Shown: in pieces, positions 31,211 through 40,600 of the stretch
Position numbering within the stretch: the stretch's first letter is position 1
How the letters are laid out: each line of letters begins with the position of its first letter
Source of the DNA: Oscillospiraceae bacterium
GTDB lineage: Bacteria; Bacillota; Clostridia; Oscillospirales; Ruminococcaceae
Length of the DNA stretch: 64,000 bases
NCBI GenBank assembly: GCA_031284525.1
Contig: JAISZR010000004.1
Span: 186,001-250,000 of the forward strand
Direction of reading: 5' to 3'
Made by a program: the position numbers and the translations under genes
Notes under the pieces: model-generated
What the model saw: only the letters and a program-made list of their open reading frames with translations
Databases searched by the model: none
Told to the model about the DNA's origin: nothing

Positions 31211-31875
31211 GTTGTCAGAACGAATTTAACGGTTATATCTCCCTTTTTGTTAGAAAAAGTTATATCAATACCGCCGACTTCATTTAAGTTATCAACGTGA
31301 AGTCCACCACATGGGATTTTGTGTCCCGCGCATTCCCACCACCTGAAATTCGTTCCCTCTTCCGCGTATGTCCTGACCTGCGCGCCGGCCTTCAACCAGT
31401 TTCTAAATTCCTCATTTATTCTCCCCAACTTTTCGTAATCGAATGATTCGACTGCATATTTGTTGAATGCAAACCTGTCCTCAATCGACGAGACTTTTGG
31501 GGGAGCGACCTTTGTTCCCATGACTTCTTCGATTACGCAGTGGTGTGCGTGAACCACTGTGTGAAGCTGCATCTGAGCATATCTAAATGGCCAATCCAAA
31601 AAACACTTGACCTTCACAGAATCAAATTCTTTTGAAAATTTTTCATCAACAATCGAAAGGGAACCGCCCAGCTGTGGATCTTTGACGGTATTCACAATGT
31701 TGTAAGCCTTTTCATTCAGGATGACCTTGCCTCTATCGCCTTTTTGCCCACCACCTTGGGGATAAAAGATGTTTTCCTTGAATTTTAAATGAGCTCTGCC
31801 TTCATCTTGGGCAGTGACACAGGCGGTCGTTTCAATTTCCTTTGCGTATTTATCTTCATAATAAATCTCTTTCAC
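31207..31875 (-). CDS. Alanyl-tRNA editing protein (AlaX-type)
   Basis: IFYPQGGGQKGDRGKV, MQLHTVVHAHHCVIEEVMGTKV, RWWECAGHKIPCGGLHVDNLNEVG. Confidence 0.85.
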   Translation of the reverse strand: MKEIYYEDKYAKEIETTACVTAQDEGRAHLKFKENIFYPQGGGQKGDRGKVILNEKAYNIVNTVKDPQLGGSLSIVDEKFSKEFDSVKVKCFLDWPFRYAQMQLHTVVHAHHCVIEEVMGTKVAPPKVSSIEDRFAFNKYAVESFDYEKLGRINEEFRNWLKAGAQVRTYAEEGTNFRWWECAGHKIPCGGLHVDNLNEVGGIDITFSNKKGDITVKFVLTT

Positions 31876-31911
31876 CGATATTTTCTCCTTTTGCTCTGCT
31901 CCTCATTTAAT

Positions 31912-33384
31912 TTACTTGCAGTTGCTCTCATAAAATTCGCCGACTGCGAAAAGGAAATGCTCGGAATATTCAGGTCCAATTAGCTGTGCACCAATCGGAA
32001 GGTTCCCTATCAGTCCGCACGGGATAGAAATTGCGGGGATTGAAGCGAGATTTGCCCCAACTGTACATAGATCAGTTGTATACATTTCAATTGGATCTAC
32101 TGTTTCGCCCAGTTTAAATGCTGGGGTTGCACTTGTCGGAGAAAGAAGGATATCACACTCCTTTAGGGCCTTTGCATAAGCTTCGGCAAGTTTTTGCCTG
32201 AAGAAAAGCGCTTTTTGCCGATAGGCGCCGCCGAACTGTGCGCTGGAAAGAAACGTTCCTAATATGATTCTCCTTTTGACTTCCGTTCCAAACCCTTCCT
32301 CTCGTGTTCTACAATACATTTCCTCGACACTTTCGAAATCTTTGGCTTTGTATCCATACTTAATCCCGTCGTAGCGCCCCAAGTTCGAAGCCGCTTCAAT
32401 CGTCATTACAATGTGGTAAAGCGGCATCAAATATTCCACGTGGGGGATCGAAACTGTTTTGAGCGTCGCCCCGTGTGATTCCAAGCTCTTTGCCACATTC
32501 ATAACACTTGTTACGATTTCCGGGTTAATCCGCTCGCTGAACAGCTCTTTGTATATCCCGATTCTCAGTTTTTTAATGTCGAATTCTTTTTCGTATTTTT
32601 TGTTTTTAAATGTCGTCATGTCTTTGCTGTCCTCTCCGGCAATGACGTCAAAAAGCATGTGGACGTCTTCTACTGTCTTTCCCATGGGGCCCACCTGATC
32701 TAGAGATGATGCTAGGGCAAGCACCCCATAACGTGAAACCGCACCGTAGGTCGGCTTGAGTCCTACTACCCCACAAAATGCGGCGGGCACCCGAATCGAA
32801 CCGCCTGTGTCAGAACCCAGCGCCAGAATCGCTTCGTCTGCGGCGACTGCGGCCGCGGGCCCGCCAGAAGATCCCCCGGGCACCCGCTCCAAATCTCTGG
32901 GGTTTCTGGTTAGTTTGAACTGAGAAAATTCGCAAGTAGATCCCATTGCGAACTCATCTAGGTTTGCCTTCCCAGTGATTACCATGTCGTTCTCAAGTAG
33001 GCGTTCCACAACCGTTGCGTTATAAGGTGGGATAAAGTTTTTTAAAATTTTTGAAGCTGCCGTTGTCAAAATCCCTTCTGTGCAGATGATATCCTTAACA
33101 GCAATTGGAATTCCCGCCAAATCGCTCAATTTTTCACCTTTTTTAAACTTTTCATCTACACTTTTCGCTTGTTTCCTTGCAATCTCTTCTGTAATTGTTA
33201 TGTATGCACCAACGTGTTTTTCTCGTTTGCTAATCTGTTGCAAAACACTTTCCAAAATCTCAGTTGCGCTGCATTCTTTTGCCCTTAACATCTGCGAAAG
33301 TTTTTTTGCCGTTAGTGAACTCAGTTCCACAAACCTTAGTCCCCTTCCTGTTTTGCCCTTTTGCCGCTTTAATTCTCGGTGCAT
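31912..33384 (-). CDS. gatA: Asp-tRNA(Asn)/Glu-tRNA(Gln) amidotransferase subunit A
   Basis: GIPIAVKDIICTEGILTTAASKIL, TGKANLDEFAMGSTCEFS, VPGGSSGGPAAAVAADEAILALGSDTGGSIRVPAAFCGVVGLKPTYGAVSRYGVLALASSLDQVGPM. Confidence 0.97.
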   Translation of the reverse strand: MHRELKRQKGKTGRGLRFVELSSLTAKKLSQMLRAKECSATEILESVLQQISKREKHVGAYITITEEIARKQAKSVDEKFKKGEKLSDLAGIPIAVKDIICTEGILTTAASKILKNFIPPYNATVVERLLENDMVITGKANLDEFAMGSTCEFSQFKLTRNPRDLERVPGGSSGGPAAAVAADEAILALGSDTGGSIRVPAAFCGVVGLKPTYGAVSRYGVLALASSLDQVGPMGKTVEDVHMLFDVIAGEDSKDMTTFKNKKYEKEFDIKKLRIGIYKELFSERINPEIVTSVMNVAKSLESHGATLKTVSIPHVEYLMPLYHIVMTIEAASNLGRYDGIKYGYKAKDFESVEEMYCRTREEGFGTEVKRRIILGTFLSSAQFGGAYRQKALFFRQKLAEAYAKALKECDILLSPTSATPAFKLGETVDPIEMYTTDLCTVGANLASIPAISIPCGLIGNLPIGAQLIGPEYSEHFLFAVGEFYESNCK

Positions 33385-33520
33385 CCCTCATGCACAAAAT
33401 CTCACTTAGTAATCATATTTCCTGCGGATTATGCTCACCTGCGAATTTCCATTCGCGACCAAGCTTTTCCACACGGCATTTTTAAGCAGTTTTTTGTTTT
33501 TTTGGGGCCTATCAAAGGTA

Positions 33521-33778
33521 TTAAACCACGAAGAATCCGGCTTTAGTCGTGGGTGCATTTTCAAGCACTTTTGAGACATCTAGTGATTCTTTTGGAACAT
33601 CATCTCGCAGTTCACTTAATTTTTTTGTCTTAAAGCTAGTACTTTCGCCATCGGGTATTTCCGGAAGAATTTCAATCATTTTCATCATCTCATTTATGTG
33701 ACAGTTAAAATCTGTGACCTCTTTATCAGTAAGCACGAACTTTGAAAGCTCGCCAACTCGCAACACGTCGAACCCCAC
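33521..33778 (-). CDS. gatC: Asp-tRNA(Asn)/Glu-tRNA(Gln) amidotransferase subunit C
   Basis: VGELSKFVLTDKEVTDFNCHINEMMKMIEILPEIPD...LRDDVPKESLDVSKVLENAPTTKAGFFVV. Confidence 0.9.
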   Translation of the reverse strand: MGFDVLRVGELSKFVLTDKEVTDFNCHINEMMKMIEILPEIPDGESTSFKTKKLSELRDDVPKESLDVSKVLENAPTTKAGFFVV

Positions 33779-33813
33779 GTTAACACGCCCCTTTCGTATT
33801 AATACGCCCCTTT

Positions 33814-35790
33814 TTAGTTTTCCAAGTTTCCAAATAGACCTTCTAGACCATTTTCAAACACAATTTCAACGCCAAGTTTCTTTGCTTTTTCAAGCTTCTT
33901 GCCTGGCCTCTCTCCTGCCAAAAGATAATCTGTTTTTTTCGAAACACTCTCAGAAACCCTTGCTCCTAATCTTTTGAGTTTTGTTTCGAGCTCCTGCCTA
34001 CTGAAGTCCGCAAAGCTGCCTGTTATTACGCAGTTCACACCGCCGGACATTCCCTTTTCCTGCGCTTCTTCCCTAATTTGCACACCTGCGAACTTGAGCC
34101 TGTTTATATACGTCCTGGCTTGAGGTAAACTGAAATAGTTTATTAAAGAGGCGGCAACAACCTTGCCCAATCCGTGTATCGCGACTACCTCATCAAACGT
34201 TACTTTAAAAAGCTGCTCTATGTCTCCAAAACGTTCTATTATGTCGTGTGCCGCTTTTAGTCCAACTTGCCTTATTCCAAGGCCAAACAACAGCCCCGTT
34301 GGTCCGACTGTTTTTGATTTTTCTATTGCTTGCAGGATGTTTTGGGCTGATTTTCCGGCGAGTCCTTCTAGCCCAACAAGATTCTCGAAAGTCAGGTAGT
34401 AGATGTCGGCAACTGACGATAACAGCGACCCTTCGATCAGTTTTTTCAGGATGCCCGGCCCCAGCCCCTCTATATTCATTGCACCTCTTGAGACAAAATG
34501 TGTTAACTTTCTGAGCATCTGCTCTGGGCAGGCTGGATTCTGACAACTTAGCTCAATCTCTTCTTCAAATGCTTCCACACCGCATGAAGGACAAATCCTT
34601 GGGATCTTGAAATATTCACCGGATGGGTTTTTTAAAACGGACGCAATTTCCGGGATGACATCGCCTGCCTTTCTGACAAGTACAACACTCCCAATGTCAA
34701 GCATTTTCCTTTTGATGAAGTCTTGGTTGTGCAAAATGGCACGGTTAACAACACTACCGGAAATCAGAACCGGCCTCAGCACGGCAACAGGCGTCAAAAC
34801 ACCGGTTCTGCCGACACTTATTTCAATACCCAGAACTTCGGTTTGCATTTCCTTAGGCGTATATTTAAACGCAATTGCCCATTTCGGATGTTTTGCGGTT
34901 TTCCCCAAAATATCGCGATATTCAAGGTTGTCGACCTTAACAACGGCGCCATCTATGTTAAAGTCTTTTTTGCCGTCCTCAAATTTGATTTTTTCGATCT
35001 GTTCAGTAATCGACGCGTCTTCTTCAAACGGACCGTAAACATCTATGGTTTTGAATCCTAAGCTGTTCAAGAACTCAATTGACTCCTTGTGACTCCTTGC
35101 CTTAAATCCCTTTGCTAGCTGAAGATTAAAGACAAAAATATCCAACCCTCTATCGCGAGTAACCTTTGGGTCTTTTTGCCTGAGCGAGCCTGCTGCGGCA
35201 TTTCTTGCATTTTTGAAGCATGTTTCATTGTTTTGTAATTGTTTTGCAGTTAGTTGTTCAAACACGTGGTTTGGCATAAAAACTTCGCCGCGAACAGTTA
35301 ACTTTTCAACGCTACGTCTCAGTTTTTGTGGGATCGATTTGATCATCTTAACATTCTGAGTCACATCTTCGCCAACAAATCCATCTCCTCGTGTTGCCGC
35401 TCTGACTAGGGCCCCGTTTTCATATTCCAGCGCCACCGAAAGGCCGTCTATTTTGGGCTCAACCACAAAGGAGACCTGCTCATTGAATCTCTCGCGCACT
35501 TTGTTACAAAAATCCAGCACACTCGTGAGGTCAAAGACATCTTGTAGGCTATCCATCTGGACTTGGTGCTCTACCTTTTTCATTTTCGAAGCTGCGACCC
35601 CGCCAACAACCACTGATGGCGAGAGTTCATCACGCATTTCTGGGTGTTTAGCTTCCAAATCTCTCAATCTGTGCATTAAAATATCATACTGACTATCTGT
35701 AATTTGTGGGGTGTCTAAGACATAATAGAGGTGATTATGTCTTCTTATTTCTTCCCTTAATTTCAGTATTTCCAGCTCTTCACTTGCCAT
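33814..35790 (-). CDS. ligA: NAD-dependent DNA ligase
   Basis: EEIRRHNHLYYVLDTPQITDSQYD, VVEPKIDGLSVALEYENGALVRAATRGDG, zinc finger CPSCGVEAFEEEIELSCQNPACPEQ, C-terminal BRCT. Confidence 0.97.
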   Translation of the reverse strand: MASEELEILKLREEIRRHNHLYYVLDTPQITDSQYDILMHRLRDLEAKHPEMRDELSPSVVVGGVAASKMKKVEHQVQMDSLQDVFDLTSVLDFCNKVRERFNEQVSFVVEPKIDGLSVALEYENGALVRAATRGDGFVGEDVTQNVKMIKSIPQKLRRSVEKLTVRGEVFMPNHVFEQLTAKQLQNNETCFKNARNAAAGSLRQKDPKVTRDRGLDIFVFNLQLAKGFKARSHKESIEFLNSLGFKTIDVYGPFEEDASITEQIEKIKFEDGKKDFNIDGAVVKVDNLEYRDILGKTAKHPKWAIAFKYTPKEMQTEVLGIEISVGRTGVLTPVAVLRPVLISGSVVNRAILHNQDFIKRKMLDIGSVVLVRKAGDVIPEIASVLKNPSGEYFKIPRICPSCGVEAFEEEIELSCQNPACPEQMLRKLTHFVSRGAMNIEGLGPGILKKLIEGSLLSSVADIYYLTFENLVGLEGLAGKSAQNILQAIEKSKTVGPTGLLFGLGIRQVGLKAAHDIIERFGDIEQLFKVTFDEVVAIHGLGKVVAASLINYFSLPQARTYINRLKFAGVQIREEAQEKGMSGGVNCVITGSFADFSRQELETKLKRLGARVSESVSKKTDYLLAGERPGKKLEKAKKLGVEIVFENGLEGLFGNLEN

Positions 35791-35808
35791 TTTAAAACCC
35801 TTTTAATT

Positions 35809-36513
35809 CTAACATTCCTTTATTTTTTTGTCAAAATATCTGACCACAAATTTTGCCGTAACATCCAAGGCATCCACAAACCTTGCGTCTAACGAAAATG
35901 TACTCTTTAGCACGGAAAGTTCAGTGCAGCCCAAAACAATCCGATCACATCCTGACTCAAAAAACCAATCCATCGACTTTAAGAGTTCTTTTTTTGCCGT
36001 TTCCCTCCCTGCTTTGATGTCATCGTATATCACTTTCATAATCTTATTTTGGTGTTCATCATCAGGGACTAGGTAATTCAAGCCAACCTTCTTTAGAGCA
36101 TTTTGGAACAAACCGGCACAAATAGTCCCGGTTGTCGCCGCGATCCCGATTCGCCTGACGTTCAATGATTTCAATTCTTTTACAGTTTCTCTTTGCATAT
36201 GTACGATTGGGACGGATATTTCTGCGGCCAACTTATCATAAAAATAGTGTGCGGCGTTGCAGGGGATGGCGATTAGCTTGGCTCTTGCGGCTTCTAATGT
36301 TTTGCAACAGTCTAAAAGTTCGTCAAATGGGTCCTCATCACTTTTGCCTAAAATAAATTTTGTTCTGTCAGGGATCTGGGTGGCGTTGAGTATCATCATT
36401 TTAATGTGTTCTTGATCTGTATTGGCATCTGTAAACTCTATGATCCTTTTCATGAAATGTGCTGTTGCCATTGGTCCAAGGCCGCCAACCACCCCCAAAA
36501 AATCTTGTATCAA
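35809..36513 (-). CDS. Aspartate/glutamate racemase family protein (probable aspartate racemase)
   Basis: LGVVGGLGPMATAHFMKRIIEFTDANTDQEHIKMMILNATQIPDRT, IPCNAAHYFYDKL, RIVLGCTELSVL (two catalytic Cys). Confidence 0.85.
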   Translation of the reverse strand: MIQDFLGVVGGLGPMATAHFMKRIIEFTDANTDQEHIKMMILNATQIPDRTKFILGKSDEDPFDELLDCCKTLEAARAKLIAIPCNAAHYFYDKLAAEISVPIVHMQRETVKELKSLNVRRIGIAATTGTICAGLFQNALKKVGLNYLVPDDEHQNKIMKVIYDDIKAGRETAKKELLKSMDWFFESGCDRIVLGCTELSVLKSTFSLDARFVDALDVTAKFVVRYFDKKIKEC

Positions 36514-36516
36514 CTG

Positions 36517-37728
36517 TTACCTACCTTCCCACTCTTTTTTGATCAGCCGCCTTAAACGCGATTTTGCATTTTGCCAGGTTCTAAAAACATTCCGATCACT
36601 TTTATACGAAAGCGTTGTGCAGACTTTGCCGTCCTTTATCAGGCGCCTTACCTTTTTTTTGTGTTGCTTACCCACGTTTCGCAGTGCCAATATTTTAGGT
36701 AGCTCCAGCCAGAGATGCTCGGTTTTGGCCACTTCAAAATCTAGATGTTCGCCCAGAATCCTATCTTTGACCAAGTATTTTGCCAAGTTAAAGCCGCTAC
36801 CCGTGACAAAGAAGCTGCTTCTCCCTTGCCGCAAATTAATTTCAAAAAACCTAAACTTGCCGTCAGTTGCATCAAACTTCATATCGAAGTTGGCAAATCC
36901 GGTATACTTTATTTTTTCTAAAAAATTTTTGACTTCGTTGCAGATTTCTAGGTTATAGTCATTCATAATTGCAAGATAGTTTCCAACAGTCTTAGATGCT
37001 TTGTCTTCGATTAAAACTTGCCCCAAACACATCAATTTCACTTTGTTATCTTTGCCAACATAGCAATTCAAAACTCTTATGAAATCATCGCCGCCCGGGA
37101 TCATCTTTTGAACAATTAATTTATCATCGTAGGGCGAATTATATATTATTTCAACCATTCGGTCAAGGTCGGATTTCCCCGTGATAAAGAACGCTTTTTC
37201 CTGTTCTGTGAAGTTGCACTTGGAATATTTTTCGTCGTTGCTGGCCTTTAGGACAACTGGAAATTCAAACGGGAGATCTGCCTTTGAGTTTTGGGGAGTT
37301 ATGATATGGGTTGCAGGGTAGTCCAGCCCGTATTCTTTGCAGGTTTCATAAAATGCTTCTTTTGTTGCAAGTTTTTCGAATAGTTCCTCTCCAATATATG
37401 GGGTAACGAAACGTTCTTCCAACTTTTTCTTATTTTTAACCACGAGCTTGGTGTAGCTATCGCCGCAAGAAACGAGCAGCATCTTTTCAAATTTATTGTG
37501 ATATTCCTCATATATCAGGTTTAAGTTGGCTAAAAAGCCTTCTTGCGTGCCAAGCCCTTCCAAAATTCTGACGTCGACGATTGTGGAATGCCGCGTTGGC
37601 GTTAACCAAAATTCCCCTAGTGCCAAACTTTTAATTCCATATTCTTCGTGAAAAGCTCTTGCCATGCCGTAAGAATTCAGATCAGTACCAAGCAATATCG
37701 GCAAAAAATCATTTTTCAAAAGTTTCAC
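36517..37728 (-). CDS. ATP-grasp ligase, probable D-aspartate ligase for peptidoglycan crossbridge
   Basis: FLPILLGTDLNSYGMARAFHEEYGIKSLALG N-terminus, ATP-grasp core (FPVVLKASNDEKYSK, FFEINLRQGRSSFFVTGSG); flanked by aspartate racemase and asparagine synthase genes. Confidence 0.65.
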   Translation of the reverse strand: MKLLKNDFLPILLGTDLNSYGMARAFHEEYGIKSLALGEFWLTPTRHSTIVDVRILEGLGTQEGFLANLNLIYEEYHNKFEKMLLVSCGDSYTKLVVKNKKKLEERFVTPYIGEELFEKLATKEAFYETCKEYGLDYPATHIITPQNSKADLPFEFPVVLKASNDEKYSKCNFTEQEKAFFITGKSDLDRMVEIIYNSPYDDKLIVQKMIPGGDDFIRVLNCYVGKDNKVKLMCLGQVLIEDKASKTVGNYLAIMNDYNLEICNEVKNFLEKIKYTGFANFDMKFDATDGKFRFFEINLRQGRSSFFVTGSGFNLAKYLVKDRILGEHLDFEVAKTEHLWLELPKILALRNVGKQHKKKVRRLIKDGKVCTTLSYKSDRNVFRTWQNAKSRLRRLIKKEWEGR

Positions 37729-39566
37729 CTCTTGACAAAATACTGATCATACCACACCAAAAAAGTGTATATTGTCCAGATTTTTCTCGCATTATTGCGC
37801 TTCCCTTGGTAGTGATCGTTAAGTAGTTTCAAAATCTTGTCGTTTTCAAAAAACATAGTTGCGGCCCTGCTAACGAACATCTCCTTTACCAACTCATAAT
37901 AGGTTTTATCTTTTAACCAAATTGCGATGGGGACGGGGAAGCCTTTTTTGGGCCTGTTTGCCCATTTTCCTGGCAACTTTTCCGCTGCGGCTTTGCGCAA
38001 AATATATTTAGAACATCCCCCTTTTATTTTTAGCTTGCTTGGAACACTATTCGCAACTTCTAAGACTTTCTTATCCAAGAAGGGGGTTCGCAATTCAAGT
38101 GAGTGCGCCATGCTCATTTTATCCGCTTTGAGTAGGATGTCATTTGGCAGCCATAGGTTAAGATCTAAATAAATTTTCTGTGTGAGATTATCTTTTCCTT
38201 CGATCTGAGCATAATATTTATTGGTGATATCCGTAGCTGTAAACGTAAAATCATAATCTTCCCTCAGCAATGCCGACGATTCTTTTTCGGAGAATATATA
38301 AGCTTGCCCTATAAAATCCTCTTGTTCGGTTTTATTGCCTCTGATCAGCTTCAATTTCAACGGGCCTTTTAGAGTATGCTCCGCTATTTTGGCGATAAAA
38401 CGCCTCACAACTTTGGGTAACAGCGCCCGATAACATTTCATGCTTTTTGAAACTACGTATGCCTCATAACCGCCAAAAAGTTCGTCAGCTCCTTCGCCAG
38501 AAAGAACAACTTTAACCTGCCTTGAGGCCAAATCAGCAAGAAAAAAAAGAGGAACCACAGAAGGGTTTGCACTTGGTTCATCTAGGTGATATTGAATTTT
38601 CCCAAAATTTTCGAAACATTCCTCAGGTTCCAGATACCTTGAGTGCATTTTTGCGCCAATCCGCCTAGCGAACTCTTTTGCATGTTCGGTTTCGTCAAAG
38701 TTTGTGTTTCTAAAGCCAACCGAAAACACATTCTCCGGCTGTGATTCCGCCGCAATATAGCTACTATCGACACCCCCAGAAACAAACGCACCAATTGGAA
38801 CATCGCTTATCTTATGCATCTTCACAGAGTCGCTTATCGTTGCTTTGAGTCTCTTCACAATCTTCGCTTCTTTTAAGTCCTTTTCTGAAAAGATGTGATT
38901 AAAATACGCCTGAACGGCTAGTTTTCCGTCTTTGAATGTTAAATAATGCCCCGGCGGAAGTTTGAAAACACCCTTGAAAAACGTCTCGTTTGTCACAGGG
39001 TATTGGAAGGTCATATATGGTTTAATGGCCTTTTCATTCAGTTTTTTTTCAAACATGGGGTGTGGCAAAAGTCCTTTGATTTCGGAGCCAAACAGAAGGT
39101 GCTTATTTTTTGTTTGGCAAAAATAAACGGGCTTCATTCCGAAGATGTCCCTGGCGATGAATAGTTTTTTTTCGGGTTTATCCCAGATGGCAAAACCAAA
39201 CATCCCCCTTAGCTTGGGGAGGAGATCTTCTTTGAACTCTTCATATCCGTGTATCAATACTTCTGAATCTGTTTGACTTTTAAAAACGTGACCTAGGGCC
39301 ACGAGGTGACTTTTCAACTCTTGAAAATTATATATCTCCCCATTGAACACTAAAATAATGGATCCATCTTCATTAGACATTGGTTGGTTTCCGTCTTCGC
39401 TGACGTCGATTATGCTTAACCTTTTGAACCCAACGGCATAGTCATCGTCGCAAAAAAAACCTTCTCCATCGGGGCCTCTGTGTGCAATCTCACGTAACAT
39501 TTTATTCAAAATCAACTTCTTGTCGTCGTCACACAAACTTCCCGTGAAACCCACAAATCCGCACAT
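37725..39566 (-). CDS. asnB: Asparagine synthase (glutamine-hydrolysing), possibly amidating the D-Asp crossbridge
   Basis: MCGFVGFTG (Ntn Cys), HRGPDGEGFF, GAFVSGGVDSSYIAA, VLSGEGADELFGGYEAY. 4-nt overlap with the ATP-grasp gene. Confidence 0.9.
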   Translation of the reverse strand: MCGFVGFTGSLCDDDKKLILNKMLREIAHRGPDGEGFFCDDDYAVGFKRLSIIDVSEDGNQPMSNEDGSIILVFNGEIYNFQELKSHLVALGHVFKSQTDSEVLIHGYEEFKEDLLPKLRGMFGFAIWDKPEKKLFIARDIFGMKPVYFCQTKNKHLLFGSEIKGLLPHPMFEKKLNEKAIKPYMTFQYPVTNETFFKGVFKLPPGHYLTFKDGKLAVQAYFNHIFSEKDLKEAKIVKRLKATISDSVKMHKISDVPIGAFVSGGVDSSYIAAESQPENVFSVGFRNTNFDETEHAKEFARRIGAKMHSRYLEPEECFENFGKIQYHLDEPSANPSVVPLFFLADLASRQVKVVLSGEGADELFGGYEAYVVSKSMKCYRALLPKVVRRFIAKIAEHTLKGPLKLKLIRGNKTEQEDFIGQAYIFSEKESSALLREDYDFTFTATDITNKYYAQIEGKDNLTQKIYLDLNLWLPNDILLKADKMSMAHSLELRTPFLDKKVLEVANSVPSKLKIKGGCSKYILRKAAAEKLPGKWANRPKKGFPVPIAIWLKDKTYYELVKEMFVSRAATMFFENDKILKLLNDHYQGKRNNARKIWTIYTFLVWYDQYFVKR

Positions 39567-39619
39567 GTCTCCTCCTTAGCCAATTTGATTTTTAGCTAAT
39601 TTAGTCTTCAACTATGCTT

Positions 39620-40063
39620 TTATGCCTTTTTCGAACCTCGGACTATTCCGGCAAGAATGCCGTTGACAAAACCTGCTTCTTCCTCCCCCGAAAACTTCTT
39701 TGTCAACTCAATTGCCTCGTTTATAGAGACTCTCAGCGGAATATCCTCCATGTACTTTATCTCTGTAATGGCCAGCCGCAAAACAGAAATCGCAACTTTA
39801 GAAATTCTGTCAAAATTCCACTTTTCCGTGTTTTTTGCCATTATTCCGTCGATTTCTGTCATCTTTTCGAAGGCCAAATCGCACAACTGATATGTGAAGT
39901 CGTCTTCTGTAATATATCCTTGGCTTATTCCCTTCTCAGCAAGCTCGGCAAGCGTTGCTTCCCGGTCAAATGCTTTTTGAAACAAAATCAAAAACGCCTG
40001 TTCCCTCGCCTTATTCCGGCTGATTTTCATCTTGCTCTCCCGTTCAGACTTATCCGCCTTCAC
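39620..40063 (-). CDS. nusB: Transcription antitermination factor NusB
   Basis: SRNKAREQAFLILFQ, WNFDRISKVAISVLRLAITEIKYMEDIPLRVSINEAIELTKKFSGEEEAGFVNGILAGI. Start may be 40030. Confidence 0.92.
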   Translation of the reverse strand: MKADKSERESKMKISRNKAREQAFLILFQKAFDREATLAELAEKGISQGYITEDDFTYQLCDLAFEKMTEIDGIMAKNTEKWNFDRISKVAISVLRLAITEIKYMEDIPLRVSINEAIELTKKFSGEEEAGFVNGILAGIVRGSKKA

Positions 40064-40463
40064 AAGTATTTACGGTTTCGTTGGTAGCTTCTTTCTCAAC
40101 ATTTTCTGGTGTGTTGTTGCCATAAATTCCAGAAATTATTACATTTACCTTTGGTACAACAAAGCCTGTCATGTTTTGCACGGCGTCTTTAACGTTTCTT
40201 TGGACCTCCCTCGCGGTCTTTTTCAAATCTGTCCCCAAACGCACTTTCACGCACAAATCCACCATTATCGCGTCTTCGCTCACTTTTATCTTGGTTGCTC
40301 TTTGTGCGGAATCTCCGTTCCGAATGCTCTTGAGATTATTATTTAACTCAGATACACAGGTAACATCAGCAACTTCCGTGGCGGCAAGAGCCACTATTGT
40401 TGAAATAACGCTCTCTGAGAGCCTAAAATCGTCCAAAACTTCCTGGACCTCAACATTTCCCAC
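40050..40463 (-). CDS. Asp23/Gls24 family envelope stress response protein
   Basis: SESVISTIVALAATEVADVTCV...DAIMVDLCVKVRLGTDLKKTAREVQRNVKDAVQNMTGFVVPKVNVIISGI; located just upstream of nusB as in many Firmicutes. Confidence 0.85.
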   Translation of the reverse strand: MGNVEVQEVLDDFRLSESVISTIVALAATEVADVTCVSELNNNLKSIRNGDSAQRATKIKVSEDAIMVDLCVKVRLGTDLKKTAREVQRNVKDAVQNMTGFVVPKVNVIISGIYGNNTPENVEKEATNETVNTCEGG

Positions 40464-40503
40464 AGCTAATCATCTCCTTTTACACTGTCTTTAGTGCAAA
40501 TTT

Positions 40504-40512
40504 ATTATACCA
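40504..40512 (-). promoter_or_regulatory. Extended -10 element TGGTATAAT upstream of asp23-nusB
   Basis: Minus-strand TGGTATAAT about 40 nt upstream of the asp23-like start, which has SD AAAGGAGATG. Confidence 0.5.
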
Positions 40513-40600
40513 CATTCCTCCTGAAATTGCACGGTTGAATCACTTATAGTCTGGAATTTTGTAACGAGAAAGGGGTCACGTTGAGGAATTTCTGGATTCT

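Noticed and set aside
33785-33816. Direct repeat ACGCCCCTTT spaced about 19 nt between gatC and ligA
   Set aside because: Short duplication overlapping the gatC ribosome-binding region; likely coincidental.
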